From positions 270,222 through 334,221 of the forward strand of contig JAENYV010000002.1 in assembly GCA_016841605.1 (NCBI GenBank): a DNA stretch of 64,000 bases, in the 5' to 3' direction. The notes under the pieces were generated by a model. It saw only the letters and a list, made by a program, of their open reading frames with translations, was not told the origin of the DNA and made no database searches. Every line of letters begins with the position of its first letter. The first letter of the stretch is position 1. The position numbers and the translations under genes are program-made. Positions 46,259 to 55,026 of the stretch are shown one piece after another. This DNA is from Dethiobacter alkaliphilus. Its GTDB lineage: Bacteria > Bacillota > Dethiobacteria > DTU022 > UBA8154.

Positions 46259-47947
46259 CTATTCCGGAGATAATGCCTTACAGACGCCTCCGGGGCAACG
46301 CTTCTCCACAATATGAGCTTCAAACTCATCCCTAAAATGTTTAAGAGAGGTAAGCAGCGGGCCGGACGCACCTTGCCCCAAAGCGCACAACGCTGCTTTA
46401 CTTTGCACCTCAGCCAGCTCTTCTAAAAGTTCAATGTCACCTTTTTGGCCCTTTCCTTCAGTAATCTTATTTAGAATACTTATCATATGTCTGAGGCCAT
46501 CGCGGCATGGGGTGCATTTGCCGCAGGATTCATTGGCAAGGAAGTTAAGGAAAAACTTGACCATATCCACGATACACGTATCTTCATCAATCACAAGCAG
46601 GCCGGGTCCCATTGCCAAATTGACTTTCTTCATCTCTTCATAATCTACCTTGACGTCAAGCAGACTCTCCGGGATAAAACCTCCCATCGGTCCGCCGGCC
46701 TCCAATGCCTTAAACTTCTTATCTCCCAGTATGCCGCCGGCAACATCAAAGACAACCTCTCTAAATGTCATCCCCATAGGGACTTCGATCATACCGGTGT
46801 TTTTCACTTTTCCCTTAATGGAGAAAACTCTTGTCCCCGTGCTTTCCCCAGTTCCTATGCTGCTAAAGTAATCGGCACCTTTATTAATAATGACCGGAAC
46901 ATTAGCCCAGGATTGCAAATTATTCAGGACTGTCGGTTTTGCCCACAAGCCTCTGTCTGTGGCGTGATCATACTTCATTCTGGGTTCACCTATCCGGCCC
47001 TCCATCGAAGTCATTAACGCAGACGACTCGCCAAGGACATAGCCTCCGCCATCTATATATATCTTAATTGTAAGGTCAAAACCGGAGCCCAGGATATTCT
47101 TACCCAGAAAACCGTATTCCTCAGCTTGCTTGATAGCCAACCGGGCGTTTTCTACCGTCTGGGGAAATTCGTCCCCGACAAAGATGTACCCTTCAGTAGC
47201 CCCGATTGCATAACAGCCGATGATCATCCCCTCCAGAACAGTATGAGGGGTTGCTTCCAACAACCTTCTATCGGCAAAGGCACCGGGGTCACCTTCATGG
47301 CAGTTACAAATAATGTACTTGGGCTCACCGCCCTTGGATTTTCGGCAAGATTCCCATTTAAAGCCGACGGGAAAACCGCTGCCGCTGCGTCCCCGCAGGT
47401 TTGATTTACTAACTTCTTCGATGACCTGTTCCGGTGTCATGCTGCCGATTGCTTTACCTAAAGCGGAATAACCGCCCACAGCCAGATAATCATCGATACT
47501 TTTCGGATCGATCTTAATGTTATCATCGATAACGAGGCGCATCTGATTTTTGTAAAAAGGTATATCAGACTGATGAACTGCCTTTTCGCCTGTCGACGGA
47601 TCAACATAAAGCAGACGTTCTACAACCTTCTTCTCCTTAATGGTCGATGAGACAATCTCTGCTACGTCTTCTGGTTTTACCTGAAGATAGCAAATCTCCT
47701 CAGGATAAATGACCACAACAGGACCTTTTTCGCATAACCCGGGGCACCCGGCACTCTTGGTATCGACATTAGCCGCCAGGCCTTGTTTTTCAATTTCTGC
47801 TTTAAAGGCGGCTATGACTTCACCTGCACCAGCAGCAAGACAACTGGCGCCGGAGCATACGGAAATGCTTGTCTTACTGGGATCTTTCCCGGATATTATT
47901 TCTTGTCTGACTTTCTCTAACTCCTCAGGTGATTTTATCTGTGCCAT
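46259..47947 (-). CDS. NuoF/BamH-like NAD(H)-binding flavoprotein
   Basis: A 562-residue flavoprotein. Residues 25-95 are a thioredoxin-like [2Fe-2S] domain (C31, C36, C68, C72). Then come the FMN/NAD region (NLRGRSGSGFPVGFKWE, ICNCHEGDPGAFADRRLLE), an SLBB domain and the C-terminal [4Fe-4S] motif ESCGKCTPCRDG with ALCALGQGASGP. Several signature residues depart from canonical NuoF: CNCHEGDPG where CNADEGDPG is usual, and YVLGESSALM where YICGEETAL is usual. So NAD binding is likely but may be altered. It overlaps no neighbour and follows copy 1 of the NuoE-like gene by 9 bases. Confidence 0.92.
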   Translation of the reverse strand: MAQIKSPEELEKVRQEIISGKDPSKTSISVCSGASCLAAGAGEVIAAFKAEIEKQGLAANVDTKSAGCPGLCEKGPVVVIYPEEICYLQVKPEDVAEIVSSTIKEKKVVERLLYVDPSTGEKAVHQSDIPFYKNQMRLVIDDNIKIDPKSIDDYLAVGGYSALGKAIGSMTPEQVIEEVSKSNLRGRSGSGFPVGFKWESCRKSKGGEPKYIICNCHEGDPGAFADRRLLEATPHTVLEGMIIGCYAIGATEGYIFVGDEFPQTVENARLAIKQAEEYGFLGKNILGSGFDLTIKIYIDGGGYVLGESSALMTSMEGRIGEPRMKYDHATDRGLWAKPTVLNNLQSWANVPVIINKGADYFSSIGTGESTGTRVFSIKGKVKNTGMIEVPMGMTFREVVFDVAGGILGDKKFKALEAGGPMGGFIPESLLDVKVDYEEMKKVNLAMGPGLLVIDEDTCIVDMVKFFLNFLANESCGKCTPCRDGLRHMISILNKITEGKGQKGDIELLEELAEVQSKAALCALGQGASGPLLTSLKHFRDEFEAHIVEKRCPGGVCKALSPE

Positions 47948-47956
47948 AATCTTCCC

Positions 47957-48409
47957 TCACTCATATTTTTTTAACATGTCTTTTGTCTTCTCCGGCGACA
48001 TCTTATCGTGAGTCTTCCCGTCGATTTCCACAACCGGACCTAAAGCACAGCGGCCAAGGCAGTTACAGGTCACCAGGCTAAACTTCGAATCCAGGTCCGT
48101 TTCACCGGGTTTAATTCCCGTCTGATCTTGCATCGCATCCACAACTTTCTGTGCACCGCGTGCATGACAGGCAGTACCATTACATACGTGAATGACATGT
48201 TCTCCCTTCGGAACAATCCGAAAGGCTTTATAAAAAGTAGCCGTTTGCTGGACCCGGGCGAAAGGAACTTGTAATTTTTCACTAACTCTCTCCAGAATTT
48301 CCCTGGACAGCCAGCCGTTTTCATGTTGTATATCCAGCAGTAGTTGAATGAGAGATGCAGCTTCACTCTGATGTTTATCAATAATCTGATCAATTCTCTC
48401 GTTATCCAT
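47957..48409 (-). CDS. NuoE/BamG-like [2Fe-2S] subunit, copy 1
   Basis: Same 150-residue thioredoxin-fold [2Fe-2S] protein as at 44304, with Asp135. This copy sits directly before the NuoF/BamH-like gene, the normal place for bamG, so it is probably the original. The cysteine ligands C76, C81, C117 and C121 are kept. Differences in DNA from the other copy are confined to its 3' end. Confidence 0.92.
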   Translation of the reverse strand: MDNERIDQIIDKHQSEAASLIQLLLDIQHENGWLSREILERVSEKLQVPFARVQQTATFYKAFRIVPKGEHVIHVCNGTACHARGAQKVVDAMQDQTGIKPGETDLDSKFSLVTCNCLGRCALGPVVEIDGKTHDKMSPEKTKDMLKKYE

Positions 48410-48463
48410 AGCCTCCGTCCCGACCTCCTTCACCTAATCTGCTCAGCCTGCTCTTCTTTCACC

Positions 48464-49234
48464 TTAGGCAAGAGCCAGGCGCCACCGGTTATCCACATAC
48501 CTCACTAATCCATGTCTGGCTGAGGTATGAAGGTATCTTGATATTTCAGACGGGGTTAGACCTAAAGTTTCCGACATTTCTCCGCTTGAAAGGGGCCTTT
48601 CCCGCAGAAGCAACATAATTTCGCTGATAGACAGTTTGTCTGCTATTAATTCACGGAATAATTTATCTAACCCCTCACTGGCATAGTAGTCCTCATACTC
48701 TTGTCTGGCTGAACCTAATTTTACTCTCAGCCGCTCACTTCCCATTACTCTAAGATAAGGAACCAGCTGCGTCAGAGCTTGCATTTTTAACTTCAACAGC
48801 TCTTCGTCTATTCCTTCACTTTTACCTAGCGGCCCTAATTCCTTCACCTTATTGATAAAATTATTGACGACTTCCACATACACATTTCCTTCACTGCCGG
48901 ACATAAAGTCTATTCTTAACCTTTCAGGGTTCACCCCGATATGCTCCAGTATTTTTCTAAAAAGAAGCACCAGGTTAAGGGCATGGTAATTTCCCTGCGT
49001 TATATAGTTACATTCACCTAAACGGCAACCACCGATAAATACCCCGTCTACTCCGTTGGAGAAAGCCCTGAGTATATGTGCCGGGTCAACTCTTCCTGTA
49101 CACATAACACGGATAAGCCTTATTTCTGTCGAATATTGTTGTCTGGAAACTCCAGCCAAGTCTGCAGCACCGTACGCTCACCACTGACAGACAAAACCCA
49201 CTATCTTCGGCTTAAATTTAAGCCCTGCACTCAT
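48464..49234 (-). CDS. MvhD/BamF-like selenoprotein with C-terminal winged helix, copy 1
   Basis: Protein product identical to the gene at 44811. ATG 49234 follows GGAGGGTGAG. The in-frame TGA is at 49180-49178 (residue 19, after VGFVCQW). Read through as selenocysteine the protein has 256 residues, with the [2Fe-2S] MvhD domain in the first 145 and the winged-helix-like extension after. It stands directly after the HdrA/BamE-like gene, the expected place of bamF. If TGA were a stop only an 18-residue peptide would form, and the first alternative start (TTG 49159) would remove the first two ligand positions. Confidence 0.92.
49139..49177 (-). promoter_or_regulatory. Predicted bacterial SECIS element, copy 1 of bamF-like gene
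   Basis: Identical to the element at 45486-45524: an 8-position stem with one mismatch and an AGTTT loop, 18 bases after the TGA. Confidence 0.55.
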
Positions 49235-49308
49235 TCTTTCTCACCCTCCTTTATTTGTAATCCCGGCTTTATTCAATTCATACGTATACTCGCCTGCGCT
49301 TATATACT

Positions 49309-52300
49309 CTACGCAGTTGCAGTCACTGCATCAATTTCGCTCAAAAGTCCTTTATCGGTAAAGTGCTTGAGTTGTATGGCCCCTGTCAGACATTTTGTAT
49401 TACAGAGTCCGTCCCCTTTACAGAGAACAGGATTAACATAAGCTCTTCTGCCCTGCTCCGTCATACGGAACGAAATGGCACCATACGTACAGGCTGCAAT
49501 ACATGCACCACAAGAAAGACATTTATTTTCATCGACCTCGCAAATAGCACCGGAGGCAACGACTGTATCACGTGAAAGAAGTGTTAATACCCGTCCCGCA
49601 GCTCCATAAGCCTGACTGACCGTTTCCGAGATAAATTTGGGATAATGAGCGGTTCCACAAAGATATACACCGTCTGTCCCAAACTCAACAGGTCTCAGTT
49701 TTACATGAGCTTCTTTAAAGAAGCCGTCCGGGCTTAAAGTTACCTTGAATAATCCGGCAATTTCCTTTGTTTCTTCGGAGGGAAGAACAGCAGCCGCCAG
49801 AGCGACAATATCAGCATCTATTTCCAACTTTTTACCTAAAACATAATCCGGCAGAGTAACTTTCAAGACAGGCCGTCCTTCATCCGACTCACCGGGTTCC
49901 ACCTCAGGTTTAACATCCTCCTCATAACGAATAAACCTGATATCTTTACCGGCAGCTTCCCGGTAAAAGTCCTCTTTGAGGCCATAAGTTCTGATATCCC
50001 TAAAGAGAATGTAGATATCCATCTCCGGGTTAATCTCTTTGAGTTTCAAAGCGTTCTTGATAGACTCACTGCAGCATATCCGGCTGCAGTAGTCTCTGTC
50101 TTCCTGCCTGCAACCGACGCACTGGATCATCACAATACTTTCCGCGCCTGTTACTTTTTCGTCTCCTTCGGCGATGTGCTCATCCAGCTCCAGGTGGGTC
50201 ATAACCCTGTCATCTTCTCCATACAGGTATTCTGTCGGCGTATAAAGATCGGCACCTATCGCAATGACAACGGCACCATGCTTTATCTCCATAACCCTAT
50301 AACCTGATTTCACCTTTGTGACAAAGTTACCCACATAACCGGTGGCCTCTTGAATGCTCGCATCGGTATAGACATGTATGAAGGGATGTTTATATACCTT
50401 TCTGATAAGATCGTCCAAATAGGCCTGAACATCCAGTCCTTCCAGAGTGGTATGAATTCTTCGTGCCATTCCCCCAAGCTCGCTGTCCTTTTCCAGCAGG
50501 TAAACCTCATGTCCCTGTTTGGCTATGGAGAGCGCATTGGTCATGCCGGCGATACCACCTCCGACCACCAACGCCGCCTTGTTAACAGGCAGATCGAATT
50601 CCTGCAACGGCTTCAAATGGGAAGCGCGTGCTACCGACATCCGGATGATATCCTTAGCCTTTTCCGTAGCCTCTTTCGGTTCTTTGGAGTGAACCCAGGA
50701 GTTATGCTCCCTGATATTAGCCATCTGGTAATAATATTGATTAATTCCCGCCTCCCGCAGGGTATCCCGGAATAACGGTTCAAGGGTCCTGGGGCTGCAA
50801 GCAGCGACTACCACACGATTAAGCCCTTTTTCCTTAATCGTGTCCGTTATTTGCTTGGCAGAGTTGGTAGCACAGGCAAATATCGCGTCCTGAGCATGGA
50901 CAACATTGGGTAAGGTTAAGACATATTCAACTACTTCAGGAACATTTACTATTCTTCCGATATTGGCTCCACAATGACAAACAAAAACTCCAATCTTGGG
51001 TTCCTCGTGCGAAAGATCTATTTCCGATGGATATATCCTCTCTTTGGAAAGATTTCCTCTCCTGTAGTCCAGTAATTCACCACATTGAGAACCGGCTCCG
51101 CTGGCGCTAAAAACCGATTCGGGAATATCGACAGGACCCTGGAAAGCACCGCTGATAAAGATCCCGGAGTTGTTGGTCTCGATGGGATTACCGGGGTTGA
51201 CCTTACAAAATTGGTGAGAAGTAAGTTCAATGCCGTATTTTTCAGCGATACCCTGCGCATCAGCAGGAGGATTCAAGCCAATGGATAAAACCACCATCTC
51301 GAATTCTTCTTCTTTTACTCCCTCGTCGGGTGTAGAGTATCGTATTGTTACATTCTTGGTTTCCGGATCTTCCCTGACAATTGTTACATAGCTTCTAATG
51401 AACCGAACACCGGGAAGATTCTCCGTCCTTTCGTAATATCTTTCAAAATCTTTCCCATAAGAACGAATATCGTTATGGAAGAGAACACACTCAGCCTCCG
51501 GATCATGATCTTTAGTCAAAATCACCTGTTTCTGGCTATACGTGCAGCATACGGCGGAACAATAGCTATTGCCGCCCTCGGTAACCTGCCGGGAACCGAC
51601 GCATTGAATCCAGGCTATTTTATGGGGATGCTTCTTGTCGGAAGCACGCAGTACCTCACCTTCGTATGGACCTGTGGAAGATAACAGCCGCTCATAGTCC
51701 ATGCTGGTGATCACATTCTCAAACTCTCCGTAGCGATATTCCTTCTTTACCTTCGGATCAAACGGCTCAAGACCGGGAGAGAGAATTATCGCCCCGACTT
51801 TTATTTCTATCTTCTCCGGCTTTTGACTAAAATCGATGGCATCATTCTGACATACCCCCTGGCAAGCTGTACATGTCTTGTCTTTCAGGTAACGGCAACT
51901 GTCATCGATATAAGCGACAAGAGGTATTGCCTGAGAGTAATATATATGGATAGCTTTATTTTTGGATATTTCCTGATTAAATTGATCGGGATACTGAATA
52001 GGACAATATTCTGTACAGGTACCACAACCCGTACATTTGTCCTCGATTACATATTTGGGCCTTTTAACCAATGATACGGTAAAATCCCCTGCCTCCCCTT
52101 CCACACTTTTAACATCTGTATAGGTTAAAATTTCGATATTGTTATGCCGGCCGACCTCGACCAGTTTGGGTGAGAGAATTCACATAGAGCAGTCATTTGT
52201 GGGAAAGGTCTTGTCCAACTGAGCCATATGACCACCAATGGCAGGCGCTTTTTCAACAAGATAAACCTTAAAACCGGCGGTGGCAAGATCCAATGATGCC

Positions 52301-52404
52301 TGAATACCGCTGATCCCTCCGCCGACTACCATAACATCTCCAAAATTACTTCCTGCAAGGCTTTTAACTAGCTGCCCATCATTTCTTTCCAGTTCTTTTT
52401 CCAC
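49309..52404 (-). CDS. HdrA/BamE-like double-module flavoprotein, selenocysteine at residue 75
   Basis: A 1031-residue electron-transfer protein made of two HdrA-like modules. Module 1 starts at once with FAD motif [18 protein letters not shown] and reaches [11 protein letters not shown] (52182-52180), then [17 protein letters not shown]. The HdrA at 22.5 kb has [10 protein letters not shown] here, so TGA replaces a conserved Cys; the downstream frame stays HdrA-like ([4Fe-4S] [11 protein letters not shown]). Module 2 begins near residue 440 with [14 protein letters not shown], has FAD motif [18 protein letters not shown], lacks the DCSxC motif, and ends with [16 protein letters not shown] and [16 protein letters not shown]. 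Size, domain order and place after bamD and before bamF match BamE of class II benzoyl-CoA reductase. Start ATG with a weak ribosome site. Confidence 0.92.
52147..52179 (-). promoter_or_regulatory. Predicted bacterial SECIS element of the hdrA/bamE-like gene
   Basis: Fifteen bases after the TGA the minus strand forms the stem CTGGTC / GGCCGG (six pairs, two of them G-U) with loop GAGGTC, which contains GGTC, the same tetranucleotide as the SelB-binding loop of E. coli fdhF. It lies inside the reading frame, as expected for bacteria. Confidence 0.75.
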
Positions 52405-52476
52405 TTTCTATCACCTCATCAGGTTTATATGCCCGTATTGTCCGGGTTCGTCCGGGTCAGCCTCACTTTAATTTGT

Positions 52477-53280
52477 TTAGCGGCCAAATCGCTCCGGGTG
52501 GGAATACACCAGCAGGCGTCCGCCACGCGCATGGCCAACCAGGGTAATGCCCAAATCACGAGCAAGCGAAACGGCGCTCCCTGTCGGCGAGTGCCGCGAA
52601 ACAACAACCGGAACCTGCATCTTTGCCGCCTTGAGCAACATCTCCGAAGAAACACGGCCGGTACTCAGCAGCAATCGATCTCTGGTTGATATTCCCCTCG
52701 CCAGACATTCGCCCCGGATCTTGTCCAGGGTGTTATGTCGTCCGATATCCTCAGCCACTACCAGCAAGTTCCCGGTATCGGACAGAGCCGAAGTGTGTAC
52801 CCCGCCACTAAGACGGTATAGCTCCATCTTTTCTTGAAGCTGCTTCATCAGTGAGAATACTTCCGCCGGTGTAACAACAAGACCCGAATCAACCTTCTGT
52901 CCGTGAAATTTGAAAACTACACCTCCACCGCACCCGGAGGTAAGTGTTCGTTGCATTGGCAATTGATACTCGGAATTTTTCAATCTCACATCGGCCAGGG
53001 AATCATCCTCACACACCCGCATCATCACTATGTCGCCAATGCCTGAGATGATTCCCTCTCCGTACAGGAATCCTAGAACAAGATAATTTAATTTGATTGG
53101 TGTGCACAGGATGGTAACCAGTTCCTGCTGATTTATATAGATTGCCAGCTCCATTTCGCTCGGCACATGCATCGTGGTCCTGACCCATCCCTCGTCGGAA
53201 AAGCGGTCGCAGACTATGTCTTCTGCTACTGCTGTAATATCCGAACTACCAATCGCTTCCAGCATATCTTCCTCCTGCAT
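52477..53280 (-). CDS. fdhD: FdhD sulfur-carrier protein
   Basis: FdhD passes sulfur from the cysteine desulfurase to bis-pyranopterin molybdenum or tungsten cofactor, best known for formate dehydrogenase. The 267-residue protein has MELAIYINQQELVTILCTPIKLNYLVLGFLYGEGII, the cysteine motif TLTSGCGGGVVF near residue 122, GGVHTSALSD, VVAEDIGRHNTLDKIRGECLARG and VVVSRHSPTGSAVSLARDLGITLVGHARG. No formate dehydrogenase is visible. It lies inside the Bam-like operon between the BamD- and BamE-like genes, so it probably serves the tungsten enzyme encoded at 55 kb, which is inference. Confidence 0.93.
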   Translation of the reverse strand: MQEEDMLEAIGSSDITAVAEDIVCDRFSDEGWVRTTMHVPSEMELAIYINQQELVTILCTPIKLNYLVLGFLYGEGIISGIGDIVMMRVCEDDSLADVRLKNSEYQLPMQRTLTSGCGGGVVFKFHGQKVDSGLVVTPAEVFSLMKQLQEKMELYRLSGGVHTSALSDTGNLLVVAEDIGRHNTLDKIRGECLARGISTRDRLLLSTGRVSSEMLLKAAKMQVPVVVSRHSPTGSAVSLARDLGITLVGHARGGRLLVYSHPERFGR

Positions 53281-53306
53281 CTTATCTTGATTCCATTATG
53301 TCCACT

Positions 53307-54458
53307 TTATATAACTTCCTGAATAATCTCCGTAATATCCTTAACTTCCATGGTCTCCTCATAACCCAGACCCAACCTGCTGTCCTCCAAAGCGATGATG
53401 CAATAGGGGCACGCGGTAACCAAAATCTCGGCCCCAAGCCGGGCAGCGTCCTCTACTCTGAGATTGGAGAATCTCTCCTCCATTTTTGTATCAATCCAAA
53501 CCCTGCCTCCGCCCATTCCGCAGCAGAGACTTTCTTCCCGCGACTCTTCCATCTCCATCAGCTCTAAACCGGGTATCTTATTTAAGACCTCTCGCGGCTG
53601 GTCAAATATGTTATTATGACGACCCAGGTAACATGGATCATGATACGTAATTTTCTTGGCAAGCTCCTTGCTGATCTTAAGTCTTCCCTCATTGATAAGC
53701 TCTAACAAATACTCGGTAATATGCACGATCTCAAAGTTGGCCATAAATTCCGGATACTCGTTCTTAAATGTATGGTAGCAATGAGGGGAAGAAACAAGGA
53801 TTCTCTTTACTCCGTTTTCGATAAATGTTTTGATGTTGTCCCTGGCCAGGCGTTTAAATACTTCCTCGTTGCCTGTCTTGCGGATACTTTCTCCGCAGCA
53901 GTTCTCCTCGGTTCCCAGTATTCCGAACTCGACCCCCGCCTTATTGAGGATATTGGCCGTGGCTTGCGCTACCTTCTTTAATCTTGCATCATAGCTGGGA
54001 TAGCAGCCGGGGAAATATAAAATTTCCATCCCTTCTTCGAATTTCTTAACATTGTAACCATCCGCCCAGTCCGCTCGTTTTTCCCGATCGACAACCAACG
54101 GATTACCATCGGCAGCCAGACTTGCGCTTGCGATGCGGACAGGCTTGAGCAGGGCATTGGAAACTCCGTATCCCGTGGCCATGCGGCGCAGTGCTACTAC
54201 GTTGTCTATCTGCTTTACGTCCCTGGGACATTTCTGAGGACACTTCCCACAGGTAGTACACCGCCAGACATCTTCAAGTTCTATCTCCGAGAGACCGAAT
54301 GTCGCCTCGCGGATTACCCTGCGCATACTGAAATCCGTCACCTTATTCCAGGGACAAACAGTATCGCATTTTCCGCACTGATAGCAGTATTTAACGGCGT
54401 CACCGCCTAATTCTTTTATTTCATCTATAATTTCCTTGAAGGGGGATTCAGTCTCCAT
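53307..54458 (-). CDS. HdrD/BamD-like iron-sulfur oxidoreductase
   Basis: A 383-residue CCG-domain protein built like the one at 26.5 kb. Two [4Fe-4S] motifs (CYQCGKCDTVCPWNKV near residue 25, CTTCGKCPQKCPRDVKQ near residue 70) precede two CCG domains: YFPGCYPSYD...EENCCGES and HDPCYLGRHN...ESLCCGMGGGRVW with ACPYCII. In the Bam complex the D subunit sits with E and F. It follows the BamC-like gene by about 30 bases and is followed by fdhD. Confidence 0.92.
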   Translation of the reverse strand: METESPFKEIIDEIKELGGDAVKYCYQCGKCDTVCPWNKVTDFSMRRVIREATFGLSEIELEDVWRCTTCGKCPQKCPRDVKQIDNVVALRRMATGYGVSNALLKPVRIASASLAADGNPLVVDREKRADWADGYNVKKFEEGMEILYFPGCYPSYDARLKKVAQATANILNKAGVEFGILGTEENCCGESIRKTGNEEVFKRLARDNIKTFIENGVKRILVSSPHCYHTFKNEYPEFMANFEIVHITEYLLELINEGRLKISKELAKKITYHDPCYLGRHNNIFDQPREVLNKIPGLELMEMEESREESLCCGMGGGRVWIDTKMEERFSNLRVEDAARLGAEILVTACPYCIIALEDSRLGLGYEETMEVKDITEIIQEVI

Positions 54459-54487
54459 GTTTTAATCCCTTCTTTCACCTTAATGTT

Positions 54488-55024
54488 TTAGCCCTTCTGT
54501 GACATGCGGGCAAAGGCATCCGCCAACTCCTGTATTCCATATCTGTCTACCAATGATTTCAATCCTATTTCTACCCCGCCCAGCTTCACTTCATCTTGGA
54601 CTTCCTCTTCCACCTCTTCATAAGTTAAGGCATCAAGTGAACACGCCTGAACACAGAGGGGCTCATCTACGGGCGGATCGGATTCACACAAATCACATTT
54701 GAGAGGGAGACCGGAATCAGGTTCTTTAAATAAATTCCTGGTCGGACAGACACTCCCGCAGAAGCTGCACTCGCTGTAATCCTTTCCGTTAATCGTATAA
54801 ACGCGTCTGCCGTCACAGCCGGCTTTAGTATAATCGGTAGCCCGGATGGGAACATATTCATCATTAATTTCATCCGTAACCACACGTATCCGGGACCTGG
54901 CCGGGTTAATGCTGCTATATTTCGGCCTGGCGTGAAATGAGGAGCAGGCCATCTCACACGCACGGCAACCATTGCATCTGTCAAGATTAACTCTTATTCT
55001 TTTCACTATTTTCTTTTCACCCAC
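54488..55024 (-). CDS. BamC-like polyferredoxin subunit
   Basis: A 178-residue iron-sulfur protein of the tungsten-enzyme partner type. Cysteine groups are CNGCRACEMAC near residue 17, CSFCGSVCPTRNLF near residue 87 and CDLCESDPPVDEPLCVQACS near residue 110, enough for three [4Fe-4S] clusters. It follows the AOR-like gene by 2 bases, the same order as bamB-bamC, and should carry electrons to the tungsten subunit. Confidence 0.9.
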   Translation of the reverse strand: MGEKKIVKRIRVNLDRCNGCRACEMACSSFHARPKYSSINPARSRIRVVTDEINDEYVPIRATDYTKAGCDGRRVYTINGKDYSECSFCGSVCPTRNLFKEPDSGLPLKCDLCESDPPVDEPLCVQACSLDALTYEEVEEEVQDEVKLGGVEIGLKSLVDRYGIQELADAFARMSQKG

Positions 55025-55026
55025 GG

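Larger units (their letters stand above)
47961..49234 (-). repeat. Duplicated bamFG-like segment, copy 1
   Basis: Partner of the segment at 44308-45581. The conserved unit begins at the mvhD-like start codon and ends at the nuoE-like stop codon; flanks on both sides are unrelated. The two copies are direct repeats that enclose the bamH-like and bamI-like genes, so recombination between them could delete or amplify those genes. Confidence 0.92.

Noticed and set aside
52105..52404. The hdrA-like gene seen as two genes, a 74-residue fragment and a 931-residue protein
   Set aside because: The two parts share one frame separated by a single TGA at a position that is Cys in the paralogue, the linking residues are conserved, and a SECIS-like hairpin follows. 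A Sec codon explains it better than a broken gene.
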